From Xanthomonas sp. DAR 35659 (GTDB lineage: Bacteria > Pseudomonadota > Gammaproteobacteria > Xanthomonadales > Xanthomonadaceae), in contig NZ_CP162488.1 in NCBI RefSeq assembly GCF_041242975.1, positions 5,198,001 through 5,262,000 of the forward strand: 64,000 nucleotides of DNA, written 5' to 3'. The translations under genes and the position numbers were made by a program. The notes beneath the pieces were generated by a model that was not told where the DNA came from, made no database searches, and saw only the letters and a list, made by a program, of their open reading frames with translations. Shown piece by piece: positions 35,652 through 47,987 of this stretch (position 1 is the stretch's first letter; every line of letters begins with the position of its first letter).

Positions 35652-36533
35652 TCAATCGGCGCGGAACAGCCGTTCGGCGAGGAAATCCACGAATACGCGC
35701 AGCTTCGGCGACAGTTGCCGGCGCGACGGCCACACCACGAAGAACGCGCCACCCTCGGCCAGGTGCGCGTCCAGCACCGATTGCAGACGGCCGTCGGCCA
35801 GCGCGTCGCGGGCCAGGAACGCCGGCATGCAGGCGATGCCCATGCCGGCGATCGCCGCCGCGCGCACCGCTTCCATGTTGTTGCAGGTGAGCACCGCCGG
35901 CGGCAGCGGCGCCGGTTGCGCCAGCGGCCAGTCCTGCGGCTTGCCGGTGCCGGGAACGCGGAACAGCACGCCATCGTGCGCGGCCAGCTGCGCCGGGGTC
36001 TGCGGCACGCCGCGGCGGCGCAGGTAGTCCGGCGCGGCGCACAGACAGAAGCGGAACGGCCCCAGGCGCCGCGCCAGCAGCCGCGAGTCGGCCTGTACGC
36101 CGCTGCGGATCACCGCGTCCAGGCCGTGTTCGAGCAGGTCGACCACGCGGTCGTCGAACTCCAGGTCCAGTTCCACGTCCGGATAGCGCTGGCGGAACTC
36201 GGGCAGCAGCGGCACCAGGAAGCGGTAGCCGATGGTCGGCAGGCCGACCCGCAGCCGCCCGCGCGGCGCCTGCCGGGTCTGCGCCAGCGCGTCCTCGGCC
36301 TCGCGCAGGTCGGCCAGCACGCGCTGGCAATGCTCCAGGAACAGCGCGCCCTCGGCGGTCAGGGCGATGCGCCGGGTGGTCCGTTGCAGCAGGCGCACGC
36401 CGAGCTCGCGCTCCAGCGCGGCCACGCTCTTGCCCACCGCCGAGGCCGAGATGCCGAGCACGCGGCCTGCGCCGACGAAACTGCGCTGTTCGGCGGCACG
36501 GACGAAGGCGACGATGCCGGTGAGCCGATCCAT
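35652..36533 (-). CDS. LysR-family transcriptional regulator
   Basis: A 293-residue LysR regulator. The N-terminal winged helix-turn-helix (1-~62) shows AFVRAAEQRSFVGAGRVLGIS and KSVAALERELGVRLLQRTTR; a helical linker and the periplasmic-binding-like effector domain (~90-293; LRVGLPTIGYRFLVPLLPEF) follow. It is divergent from an MFS exporter gene with 117 bp between the starts, so it likely controls that gene and itself in response to an unknown ligand. Confidence 0.93.
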   Translation of the reverse strand: MDRLTGIVAFVRAAEQRSFVGAGRVLGISASAVGKSVAALERELGVRLLQRTTRRIALTAEGALFLEHCQRVLADLREAEDALAQTRQAPRGRLRVGLPTIGYRFLVPLLPEFRQRYPDVELDLEFDDRVVDLLEHGLDAVIRSGVQADSRLLARRLGPFRFCLCAAPDYLRRRGVPQTPAQLAAHDGVLFRVPGTGKPQDWPLAQPAPLPPAVLTCNNMEAVRAAAIAGMGIACMPAFLARDALADGRLQSVLDAHLAEGGAFFVVWPSRRQLSPKLRVFVDFLAERLFRAD

Positions 36534-36551
36534 CCCGGGATATTAGAGCGT

Positions 36552-36567
36552 TTCGTTCCGGAAAGAA
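36552..36567. promoter_or_regulatory. Candidate LysR operator dyad
   Basis: TTC-G-TTCCGGAA-A-GAA, an interrupted perfect dyad 19 bp before the LysR start and 84 bp before the MFS start. It contains a T-N11-A core (36552/36564), the usual LysR box. Inferred from symmetry and position. Confidence 0.5.
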
Positions 36568-36650
36568 TGGAAATCGAGGGCCTTTTTCGCCAATTGCCGC
36601 ACGGCTATCTCTAATGGCGACCCCGGCACCCGCCGGCAGAGCCTTCTGCG

Positions 36651-38168
36651 ATGACGTCCCTTTCGACCTCCCTCCCCTCCTCCACGCGGCACCGCGGCGC
36701 CGCCCTGGCCGCGGTCTGCCTGGCCGCCCTGGCGCTGCCGCTGAACTTCTCCGGCGGCGCCATCGCCACCCCGGCGATCGGTGCCGCGCTGGGCGGCAGC
36801 GCGCTGGCGCTGGCCTGGGTCAGCAACGCCTTCATGCTCAGCTTCGGCAGCCTGCTGCTGGCGGCCGGCGCACTCGCCGACCGGCATGGCCGCAAGCGGG
36901 TGTTCCTGGGCGGACTGGCGCTGTTCGCCGCTGCCACCCTGGGCGTGAGCGCGGCCGGCTCGGTGGCGACGCTGGACCTGTGGCGCGCGCTGCAGGGCGT
37001 GGGCGCGGCCGCCGCGCTGGCCGCCGGCACCGCGGCGCTGGCGCAGCTGTACGACGGCGCCGCCCGCACGCGTGCGTTCAGCCTGCTCGGCACCACCTTC
37101 GGGACGGGCCTGGCGTTCGGTCCGCTGGCGGCCGGCGCGGTGAGCGAACGGCTGGGCTGGCGCGCGATCTTCGTCGGCGTGGCCGCGGTCGCGGCGCTGG
37201 CGTGGGCGCTGGCCGCACGCTGGCTACCCGAATCGCGCGATCCGGCCACCGGCCCGCCCGACCGCGCCGGCGCACTGAGCTTCAGCGCGGCGCTGGCGTT
37301 GTTCACCGCCGGCCTGATCGAAGGGCCGCACAGCGGCTGGGCCAGCGTCACGACCCTGGCATTGCTCGGCGCCGCCGCGATCCTGCTGCTCGCCTTCGTG
37401 CGGATCGAACGGCGCCTGCGCCACCCGCTGCTGGACCTGCGCCTGTTCCGTTATCGGCGCTTCGTCGGCGTACAGCTGCTGCCGGTGGCCACCTGCTACA
37501 GCTACGTGGTGTTGCTGGTGGTGTTGCCGCTGCGCCTGATCGGGGTCGATGGCCAGCCGCCCGCCAGTGCCGGCCTCACCCTGCTCGCGCTGTCGGCCCC
37601 GATGCTGCTGGTGCCGCGGCTGGCGGCGGCGCTGGCGCAGCGCATCGCCCCGGCCTGGTTGTCCGCGGCCGGGCTGGCGCTGGCCGCGGCCGGCCTGTGC
37701 TGGCTCGGAGCGCGGCCGCCGGCGCAGGCGATCCCGGCGCTGCTGCTGATCGGCGCGGGCACCGCGCTGCCCTGGGGCCTGATGGACGCGCTGTCGGTCA
37801 GCGTGGTGCCGAGCGAACGCGCCGGCATGGCCGCCGGCATCTTCGGCACCCTGCGCGTGGCCGGCGAAGGCATCGCCCTGGCCGGCGTGGCCGCCGTACT
37901 GGCGGCGCTGCTGCAGGCGCGGCTGGCCGCGATCGCGCCACTGCTGCCGCACGCGACCCTGGCGGACACCGCGCAGCGCCTGGTCGCGGGCGATCTGTCG
38001 GCCTCGGCGCAGGAGGGCGCGCTGTCCGCGGCGCAGCTGCGGTCGGCCTACGCCGCGGCCTTCGGCACGCTCACCCGGCTGCTGGCGGCGATCACCGCGC
38101 TGGCGGCGGTCGCGATCTGCATGCTGCTCGGGCGCACGCCACGGAACGCGGTGGAGGAGAAGCGCTGA
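36651..38168 (+). CDS. MFS transporter, DHA2-like (14-helix) drug exporter
   Basis: A 505-residue inner-membrane proton-driven exporter. About fourteen hydrophobic helices fit the DHA2 group. The motif-A loop between helices 2 and 3 reads GALADRHGRKRVFLGGL, and motif C-like glycine-rich sequence occurs in LLGTTFGTGLAFGPLAAGA, a mark of exporters. Substrate unknown. ATG 36651 has a weak ribosome site. It is divergent from the LysR gene, which probably regulates it, and convergent with the FAD-binding protein. Confidence 0.9.
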   Translation: MTSLSTSLPSSTRHRGAALAAVCLAALALPLNFSGGAIATPAIGAALGGSALALAWVSNAFMLSFGSLLLAAGALADRHGRKRVFLGGLALFAAATLGVSAAGSVATLDLWRALQGVGAAAALAAGTAALAQLYDGAARTRAFSLLGTTFGTGLAFGPLAAGAVSERLGWRAIFVGVAAVAALAWALAARWLPESRDPATGPPDRAGALSFSAALALFTAGLIEGPHSGWASVTTLALLGAAAILLLAFVRIERRLRHPLLDLRLFRYRRFVGVQLLPVATCYSYVVLLVVLPLRLIGVDGQPPASAGLTLLALSAPMLLVPRLAAALAQRIAPAWLSAAGLALAAAGLCWLGARPPAQAIPALLLIGAGTALPWGLMDALSVSVVPSERAGMAAGIFGTLRVAGEGIALAGVAAVLAALLQARLAAIAPLLPHATLADTAQRLVAGDLSASAQEGALSAAQLRSAYAAAFGTLTRLLAAITALAAVAICMLLGRTPRNAVEEKR

Positions 38169-38236
38169 TCGAGGCGGGACACGCATGCGCGGGCGCTGTC
38201 TCGGCCGCGATGGGCATGACCGGCGCTGCGCGTCGC

Positions 38237-38273
38237 GGCGGCTGAAGCCGCCTATGCACCGGCACGCGCCGGT
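38237..38273. terminator. Double hairpin between convergent MFS and FAD-protein genes
   Basis: Two perfect small hairpins follow each other: GGCGGC-TGAA-GCCGCC and ACCGGC-ACGC-GCCGGT. The first resembles half of the REP unit. They sit in the 193-bp gap between two gene ends and may stop transcription from either side. Confidence 0.4.
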
Positions 38274-38361
38274 CCGTCGCGGCAAGCGCGCGCGACGCGA
38301 GGTGCCCGGATGGCGCCGCCGCGCCGCACTGCGTCGAGGTGGGCGACGGGTCCCGCGGCGC

Positions 38362-39792
38362 TCAGTGCGCGGCGGCGGGCGCCGACAGGTCCAGCGCAAG
38401 CAGCGCCTGCGCGGTCTGTTGCGCCTGCACCCGCACTTCCGGGATCGCCAGGCTTTCCCACAGGCTGCCGATGCGCAGGCTGCCGAGCACGCGCAGGCGC
38501 GGATCGGCCTGGCCATCGACATCGAGCAGCGCGCCATCGGCGGCGCTGGCCACGCCGATGCCGTGCGGCCCGGGCGCGGCGTGGCCGCAGCCGAGCAACT
38601 GGTGCAGCAGCGGATTGCGCATGGTCTGCGCGCGCAGTTCGACGCCGGTGGCGTTGACCACGCAATGCGCGTCCAGTTGCAGCGGCACGCCGTCGGCGCC
38701 CATGCCGTTGACCTGCACGCAGGCGCCGACCGCGAACGCCGTGTCCAGCCGCGCGCGGTGCAGGCGCAACTGGCCGACCTGGCGCATCGCCTGCAGTTGC
38801 GCGAACACCGGCGCGGCGATGCGGTGCCGGTGCACATCCCAGTAGCGCACCCCATGGCGCAGGAAGCGGCGCTGCTCGGCCACCGACAGCGATTGCCACA
38901 GCGCCTGCACCAGCGGCCGCACCCGGTCCATCACGCTCTGCCAGGGCTGGCCTTGCGCCTGCGCCGCGGCCGCATGCCGGCGCAGCGCGCGCATCCGCTG
39001 GCGCAACGGCATCGCCAGCAAGGCCTGCGCATCGAACTCGGCCGGTTCGCCGTGCGCGGCGTGCGGCAGCGGCAGCAACGCGTGCCGCGACACCACGTGC
39101 ACCGGGCCGCGGTGCGCATTGGCCAGCAGAGTCAGCACGCTGTCGGCCATGCTCAGCCCGGAACCGACGATGCACACCGTGGCCTCGCGCGGAATCGCCT
39201 GCAGTTGCGCGTAGTCCCAGGCCTCCACCCGCGCCGGCGCGGCGAGGCTGGCGGCGCCGCGCGCCGGCAGCGGGCGCAGGCTGTTGCCCAGCGCCAGCAC
39301 CGTGGCCTGCGCGCGCAGCATCGTGCCATCGTGCAAGTGCAGCGTCTGCCCGCGCGCGTCGCGGTCCAGCGCCAGCACGCGCTGCTGTCGCCAGGTCAGC
39401 TGCGCCGGGCCGGCCGCCTGCGCCTGCGCCAGGCGCGCGCGCAGGTAGGCGGCATAATGGCGGCGCTGCACATAGGCCTGCGCCAACGCCTCGGGCGACA
39501 GCGCCGGGTACAAGGCCTGCTGCTGCAGCCAGTCGAGAAAATCGTCGGGCAGGTCGGGGAAGGCGCTCATGCGTCCGGCCGGCACGTTCAGCAGATGCTC
39601 CGCGCAGGGCGTGGCATAGGCCACGCCCTGCCCCAGCGCCGCTCCCGGCTCGATCAGCTGCACGCGCAGCGCGGTGCCGGACTGGCGCAGTACCTGCAAC
39701 GCGACCAGCACGCCGGCCGCGCCGCCGCCGACGATGGCGATATCGCAGGCGTTCGTACAATCGCCGGCGTCGGCGGGCTGGAGGTCGCTCAT
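38362..39792 (-). CDS. FAD/NAD(P)-binding protein
   Basis: A 476-residue flavoprotein-type oxidoreductase. The FAD-binding Rossmann loop is at the N-terminus (CDIAIVGGGAAGVLVALQVL), followed by the ALGQGVAYATPCAEHLLNVPAGRMSAFPD segment that defines the NAD_binding_9/FAD-NAD(P)-binding group; a second dinucleotide loop VCIVGSGLSMADSVLTLL lies near 195-215. Related proteins are listed as hydroxyacylglutathione- or lysine-hydroxylase-like; the substrate here is unknown. Start chosen at ATG 39792, the first Met with no upstream match. Confidence 0.85.
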   Translation of the reverse strand: MSDLQPADAGDCTNACDIAIVGGGAAGVLVALQVLRQSGTALRVQLIEPGAALGQGVAYATPCAEHLLNVPAGRMSAFPDLPDDFLDWLQQQALYPALSPEALAQAYVQRRHYAAYLRARLAQAQAAGPAQLTWRQQRVLALDRDARGQTLHLHDGTMLRAQATVLALGNSLRPLPARGAASLAAPARVEAWDYAQLQAIPREATVCIVGSGLSMADSVLTLLANAHRGPVHVVSRHALLPLPHAAHGEPAEFDAQALLAMPLRQRMRALRRHAAAAQAQGQPWQSVMDRVRPLVQALWQSLSVAEQRRFLRHGVRYWDVHRHRIAAPVFAQLQAMRQVGQLRLHRARLDTAFAVGACVQVNGMGADGVPLQLDAHCVVNATGVELRAQTMRNPLLHQLLGCGHAAPGPHGIGVASAADGALLDVDGQADPRLRVLGSLRIGSLWESLAIPEVRVQAQQTAQALLALDLSAPAAAH

Positions 39793-39907
39793 GCCTGCGA
39801 TTGTAAGGGATGCCCCCACCGGCTCCGCCGCTCGCTAAGAACCATCGCGCATGTGCTGCCGAACAATGCGCATGGCGCTGCCATCACACCGTCACGTTCG
39901 CGCACGC

Positions 39908-41326
39908 TCACATCAGCGCATCGGCCAGGCGCGCGATGCCTTCGCGGCTGCGGCGCCAGGCCGGACGCTTGCGCCAGGCCTCCAGCGACAGCACGCGCGC
40001 ATCGGCCAGGTAGTCCGCCTCCACCGCGCGCAGCCGCTGCACCACCTCGCTGCAGTAGCACAGCACGCCGATCTCGGCGTTCAACGCGAAGGAACGGATG
40101 TCCAGGTTGATCGAGCCGACCAGGGCGATGCCCTCGTCCACGCTCAGGTGCTTGGCGTGCAGGAAGCACGGCCGGTACAGCGCGATCTTGACCCCGCTGC
40201 GCAGCAGCTCGTCGTAGTACGCCTCCTGCGCCCACGCGGTGAGCCGCTGGTTGCTGCTCTCGGACAGGATCAGTTGCACGTCCACCCCGGACAGCGCGGC
40301 GATGCGCAGGGCGCTGAGCGTGGCCTCGTCGGGCACGAAGTACGGCGTCACCATCACGATGCGCCGCCGCGCCAGGTGGATCAGCGCGTTGACCGCGTCG
40401 CGCGCGTTCTCGAACGGATACGCCGGGCCGCTAGGCAGCAGTTGCGTGGCGGTGTCGGCGCCGTGTACCGCGGTGACTTCGGTCACGCGCAGGCGCTCGC
40501 CGGTCTCGATGAACCAGTCGCTGGCGAACACCGCTTCCAGGTGCGCGACCACCGGCCCCTGCACCCGCGCCACCAGTTCGCGGTTGGGATGGCCGCGCAC
40601 GAACTCGGCGGCGGCCAGGTTCTGCGAACCGATGTAGCCGACGCGGTTGTCGATCACCGCGATCTTGCGGTGGTTGCGCAGGTCCATGCGCCCGCTGCGG
40701 CGCCAGCGCAGCCCGCCCGGCAGCAACGCCTGCACCTCGATCCCCGCCGCGCGCAGCCGCTTGCGGTAGCGGCGCAGTCCGCGGCGGCCGCCGCGCGCAT
40801 CCAGCAGCAGCCGGCAGCGCACTCCGCGCGCGGCCGCGCGCAACAGCGCGGCCACGACCGCGTCGCCGACCGCGTCGTCGAACATCAGGTAGTACAGCAG
40901 GTGCACGCGCTCGACCGCCGCGTCGATGTCGTCGATCAGCGCCTGCAGCGACGCCGCATACCGGTCCAGCAGTTCCACCGTGTTGCCGTGGGTGGGCATG
41001 AAATCGCCCTGGCGCTCGATCAGCGGCACCACTTCGGCGATCGCGGTGTCGGCGGGCGGCCTCCAGCGCAGCGCGGTCAGCGGCACCTGCTGCTCGCGGA
41101 TCACCTGCGAGGCCAGCGCCTGGCGCTGGATGCGTTCGCGCGACAGCCACGGATGGCCCAGCAGCAGGTACAGCGGCAGCCCCAGCACCGGCACGAAGCC
41201 GACCAGCAGCAGCCAGCTGCGCGCGGCGCCCGGGGTGGTCCGCGCGGGGATCCACAGCAAGGCCACCAGCCGGATCAGCCAGTCCAGCGCCAACAGCCAG
41301 GTGCCTTCCAACCAGAACGGCAGCAT
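39908..41326 (-). CDS. cls: Cardiolipin synthase (phospholipase D family)
   Basis: Makes cardiolipin by condensing two phosphatidylglycerols at the inner membrane. 472 residues with two N-terminal membrane helices (LPFWLEGTWLLALDWLIRLVALLWI and WLLLVGFVPVLGLPLYLLLG), then two PLD domains with both HKD motifs: NHRKIAVIDNRVGYIGSQN near 222 and HAKHLSVDEGIALVGSIN near 400. Start at ATG 41326; upstream codons are not family-like. Which Cls isoform (A, B or C) it corresponds to is not certain; two N-terminal helices favour ClsA-like. Confidence 0.92.
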   Translation of the reverse strand: MLPFWLEGTWLLALDWLIRLVALLWIPARTTPGAARSWLLLVGFVPVLGLPLYLLLGHPWLSRERIQRQALASQVIREQQVPLTALRWRPPADTAIAEVVPLIERQGDFMPTHGNTVELLDRYAASLQALIDDIDAAVERVHLLYYLMFDDAVGDAVVAALLRAAARGVRCRLLLDARGGRRGLRRYRKRLRAAGIEVQALLPGGLRWRRSGRMDLRNHRKIAVIDNRVGYIGSQNLAAAEFVRGHPNRELVARVQGPVVAHLEAVFASDWFIETGERLRVTEVTAVHGADTATQLLPSGPAYPFENARDAVNALIHLARRRIVMVTPYFVPDEATLSALRIAALSGVDVQLILSESSNQRLTAWAQEAYYDELLRSGVKIALYRPCFLHAKHLSVDEGIALVGSINLDIRSFALNAEIGVLCYCSEVVQRLRAVEADYLADARVLSLEAWRKRPAWRRSREGIARLADALM

Positions 41327-41495
41327 CGCGAGCCTTTTGCAACCAGGTCGGTCGATTCTGCGCGAGCCGGCGGCAAACGCAACCGCAGGGGCGCCTGCAG
41401 GGGCTACCGCGATCGGACCGCCTCGCAGCGGATGCGCAGGCGACGGCGGCCAAAGCGCCCGTCCGCGGCACATGCGCTCCCGGCGCGTGCGCCTG

Positions 41496-43217
41496 TCATT
41501 GCTTGCGGAAGGTGATCCCGGCGTAGACCAGCACCTTGCCGCCGTCCTCGAAGCGCACGGTCTGCCCCGTCATCTCCGGCCCCAGGCCGCCGGTGATCGC
41601 ACGGGTCGCATCGCTGAACAGCAACGGATAGCGATAATCTCCGGTGTTGTAGCTGAGCCGCAGCATCGGCAGACGCCCATCCCAGCGCTCGACATGCGCC
41701 GCGAGCAGTTGTTCCGCACCCGCCGTCTGGTAGCCGAAATGCGTGTAGCAGCCTAGCAGCGGCGCGATGTCGACCGTCGCCGCGTCGACCCGGTGCGCCA
41801 ATGCGGACTCGTCCCCGGCAGCACGGCGGAACAGCACGTGATAAGGACCGACATCGACGAAGTGCCGCTCCTCGCCGGTCGGCCGCAGCGCTCCGTCGTG
41901 CAGCGCATAGGCGCGGAATCCGCCGTTCGCCAAGGGCCGCAGCAGCGACCAGGCGCCGTCGCTGTGCTCGCGCAGGGCGGGTCCGTCGCGTTCGACGCTC
42001 AGATAGCCGTTCTTGCTGGCGTAGTCGCCCACATGGGCGGCAAGCGAGGTCGCGGCGATCTCGATTTCGCCGGCATCCGGGTCGGGCGCAGGCAGATGTG
42101 GCGCGGGCCGGATGCTGCGCGGCGCCATGCCGTGGCGCTGCAGGACGTCGAAGGCGAAATCCTGCGCCAGCCCATCGCCGCCGACCGTGTTGACGACGAT
42201 CGCCGCGGCGGCGTTGCGTTGCGGCAGCAGCAACAGCGCCGCATTGGAATAGATGGTGCTCCCCGCATGATAGGGCGCGGTACAGCGACCGTCGTCGAAC
42301 AGGAACCAGCCGAATCCCTTCTTGTTCGTCTCGACCAGAATGTCGGCGTTGTGCAGCGCGAACATCTCCTGCGCCACGGCGTGCGGGACCACGCTCGCCG
42401 CATCGCCGCGCCATCCGGCGATCATGCCGCGGGCATAGCGCATCAGGTCCTCGACGCTGGCGTACAGGCCGCCGGCGGGCTGGTCGCGCAACTCGAACGC
42501 AGGCGCGACGCGGCCGCCGGGATAGTGGCTTTTCGAAGGCGTCGGCAGCGCCGGATCGCCGGCGAAACCCGAGCGTGCCATCCGCAGCGGGCGCAGGATA
42601 TGGTCGCGGACATAGGCCCGGTAGTCCTGCCCGCTCGCGACCTGGACCACATTGCCCAGCAGGCTGTAGCCGGCGTTGGAGTACAAGCCGATGGTACCCG
42701 GACACGCCGCGATGTCCGATTCCCGAAGCAGGCGTGGCACGTCGAGATAACTGGCGCGTTCGAGTTCCAGATCGCGGAATTCGTCGGTCGGCAGCCCGGA
42801 GGTGTGGGTGGCGATCCTGCGCAGCGTGATGGCATCGGCGTCGAAGCCACGCATGCCGATCGCGAATTCGGGAAGCAGCCGATGCAGCGGCGCGTCCAGA
42901 TCGAGCTTGCGCCGGTGGTGCAGCTGCTGGAGCGCGAGCGCGGTGAAGGTCTTGGTGATCGAGCCGATGGCGACCGGCGTGCGCGTGGTCATCGCGATCG
43001 AGCGCAGGTGGTCCGCCATGCCGAAGCTCGCGCTCCACCCGATCGCGCCATCGCGCAGGATGGCGGCGCTGACGCCGACCAGGCCGTCGCTGGCCATGCG
43101 TTCTCGGATCAAGGCCGCGTAGTGGGACGCATCGGCCCGGCTGGCCGCACGCAGCGGCCGCGCGAGCATCGCCGTCGCCCCCAGCGCCAGTACCTGGCGG
43201 CGGCTGAATGTCCTCAT
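41496..43217 (-). CDS. Serine beta-lactamase/D-peptidase-like protein with Tat signal
   Basis: A 573-residue exported protein of the beta-lactamase class C/penicillin-binding-protein-like family. The N-terminus MRTFSRRQVLALGATAMLA carries a twin-arginine motif, so export is probably Tat-dependent. The active site shows Ser-X-X-Lys as SITK (~78-81), Tyr-X-Asn as YSN near 170, and HAG where class C enzymes have KTG. A C-terminal region of ~200 residues beyond the catalytic domain (~375-573) is a separate beta-rich domain. It may be an esterase or peptidase rather than a beta-lactamase; substrate unknown. Confidence 0.87.
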   Translation of the reverse strand: MRTFSRRQVLALGATAMLARPLRAASRADASHYAALIRERMASDGLVGVSAAILRDGAIGWSASFGMADHLRSIAMTTRTPVAIGSITKTFTALALQQLHHRRKLDLDAPLHRLLPEFAIGMRGFDADAITLRRIATHTSGLPTDEFRDLELERASYLDVPRLLRESDIAACPGTIGLYSNAGYSLLGNVVQVASGQDYRAYVRDHILRPLRMARSGFAGDPALPTPSKSHYPGGRVAPAFELRDQPAGGLYASVEDLMRYARGMIAGWRGDAASVVPHAVAQEMFALHNADILVETNKKGFGWFLFDDGRCTAPYHAGSTIYSNAALLLLPQRNAAAAIVVNTVGGDGLAQDFAFDVLQRHGMAPRSIRPAPHLPAPDPDAGEIEIAATSLAAHVGDYASKNGYLSVERDGPALREHSDGAWSLLRPLANGGFRAYALHDGALRPTGEERHFVDVGPYHVLFRRAAGDESALAHRVDAATVDIAPLLGCYTHFGYQTAGAEQLLAAHVERWDGRLPMLRLSYNTGDYRYPLLFSDATRAITGGLGPEMTGQTVRFEDGGKVLVYAGITFRKQ

Positions 43218-43316
43218 GCCCGTCCCCCCACCCCGGTCCGTCCGGTCATTGCGGATCGTACCGGCGCCGGCGCGCGCTGTGCGCATGCGGCGAACCCCAT
43301 ACCCCCAGACGCACGA

Positions 43317-43336
43317 AACCCGCCTTGCGGCGGGTT
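43317..43336 (-). terminator. Terminator after rpmG
   Basis: On the minus strand AACCCGCC-GCAA-GGCGGGTT forms an 8-bp stem with a tetraloop, with the second arm running straight into T residues, about 40 bases after the rpmG stop. A good intrinsic terminator for the rpmB-rpmG transcript. Confidence 0.75.
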
Positions 43337-43374
43337 CCGTGTCGACCTGGAAAGGCGATCCGAGGATCAGCCGA

Positions 43375-43539
43375 TCACTTGATCTTGCCTTCCTTGTACA
43401 GGACGTGCTTGCGCACGACCGGATCGTACTTGAGGAATTCCATCTTCCCCGGGGTGTTCTTCTTGTTCTTGTCCGTGGTGTAGAAGTGACCGGTACCGGC
43501 CGAGGAAATCATACGGACCTTATCGCGCTTGCCTGCCAT
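43375..43539 (-). CDS. rpmG: 50S ribosomal protein L33
   Basis: A 54-residue basic ribosomal protein. The sequence runs [20 protein letters not shown], then [20 protein letters not shown] and ends [11 protein letters not shown], which is the gammaproteobacterial L33 without zinc-binding cysteines (C-minus form). It lies 13 bp downstream of rpmB in the usual rpmB-rpmG order. Confidence 0.98.
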   Translation of the reverse strand: MAGKRDKVRMISSAGTGHFYTTDKNKKNTPGKMEFLKYDPVVRKHVLYKEGKIK

Positions 43540-43552
43540 GATGCTCTACTCC

Positions 43553-43789
43553 TCAGACCTTTTCGCCGCGCGCACGCAGCTCAGCCAGAACGGAATCGAT
43601 CCCGTTCTTGTCGATGGTGCGCAGCGCGTGCGCGGAAACCTTCAGCTTGACCCAGCGGTTCTCGCTGGCGACCCAGAAGCGGCGCTCGTGCAGGTTGGGC
43701 AGGAAGCGACGACGGGTTCTGTTGTTGGCGTGGGAGACGTTGTTACCCGTCTGCACACGCTTGCCGGACACTTGACATACGCGGGACAT
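43553..43789 (-). CDS. rpmB: 50S ribosomal protein L28
   Basis: A 78-residue large-subunit protein. [20 protein letters not shown] followed by [13 protein letters not shown] and the [14 protein letters not shown] end are family-typical. The conserved start MSRVC at ATG 43789 fixes the N-terminus even though the frame is open upstream. It is the first gene of the rpmB-rpmG pair. Confidence 0.98.
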   Translation of the reverse strand: MSRVCQVSGKRVQTGNNVSHANNRTRRRFLPNLHERRFWVASENRWVKLKVSAHALRTIDKNGIDSVLAELRARGEKV

Positions 43790-43962
43790 TACGCACCTCG
43801 ATAGATAGTTTGAGTCGCCCATAGCCTGGGAGACGGCGGCCCCGGCAGCCTTGCGGGCGGCCACGCGACGTGGGAAATCAAGCAGTTACGCTGGGAGAGG
43901 CCGGCCGGAGATCGCGTATCCGGCCGCCGGCCCGACAGCAGTCGGGCACAGCGAGCCGCGCA

Positions 43963-44628
43963 TTATGCATGCCTTTCCCTTGTGTCGCAAGCACTTACCG
44001 GCGTCGCGCGGGCCTGGCGCAGTTCCGCCCAGGCGCGCCGCGCCACCTGCCAGGCCGAACGCAGGAACAGCAGCAGCAGCGCCGCGGCGATCAGCAGGTC
44101 CGGCCAGCCGGCGCCGAACGCCCACACCGCGACGCTGGCCAGGATGACCGCGCCGCCTTCGTAGACGTCGTTGAGCGAGCACGCCCAGGCCGAGGCCAGG
44201 TTGATGTCGCCGCGCCGGTACGGCCACAACAGGCGCAGGCACAGCAGGTTCGCCGCCAGGTTCAGTGCCGCGGCCACGCCCATGCTCTCGAACAGCGGCA
44301 GCTGTGGGTGCAGCAGCTTCCAGCCGATGCCCACGGCCACCGCCAACGCCGCGGCCAGGATCAGCGCCGCCTTGAGCAGCGCCACCCGCGCCTTGGCCGC
44401 CAGGCTGGCGCCGACCACGGCCAGGCTCAGCGCATAGGTCAGCGCATCGCCGAGATTGTCCAGGCTGCCGGACAGCAGCGAGGCCGAACCGCTGTGCCAG
44501 GCGCTGCCCAGCAGCATCGCGAAGGTGCCGGCGTTGATCGCCAGCACCCACCACAGCACCCGCCGCTGGCGCACCTGCATCGCCGCCACGTCCAGGGTCT
44601 TGCCGCAACCGCAGCAGTCGTCGGCCAT
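43963..44628 (-). CDS. CDF-like cation transporter (CzcD-like, short)
   Basis: A 221-residue inner-membrane protein with about six hydrophobic segments, smaller than normal cation-diffusion facilitators (~300 residues) because it has no C-terminal cytoplasmic domain. A Cys-rich start (DDCCGCGK) could bind metal, and helices II and V carry SLDNLGDA and SLNDVYEGG, where CDF transporters have HxxxD metal sites. Position three bases after czcA ties it to the heavy-metal efflux operon. It probably moves Zn, Co or Cd across the inner membrane or delivers them to the RND pump; the metal is not certain. Confidence 0.8.
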   Translation of the reverse strand: MADDCCGCGKTLDVAAMQVRQRRVLWWVLAINAGTFAMLLGSAWHSGSASLLSGSLDNLGDALTYALSLAVVGASLAAKARVALLKAALILAAALAVAVGIGWKLLHPQLPLFESMGVAAALNLAANLLCLRLLWPYRRGDINLASAWACSLNDVYEGGAVILASVAVWAFGAGWPDLLIAAALLLLFLRSAWQVARRAWAELRQARATPVSACDTRERHA

Positions 44629-44631
44629 CGC

Positions 44632-47969
<3,338 letters not shown>

Positions 47970-47987
47970 GGGCGCGGGGTACGTGAC

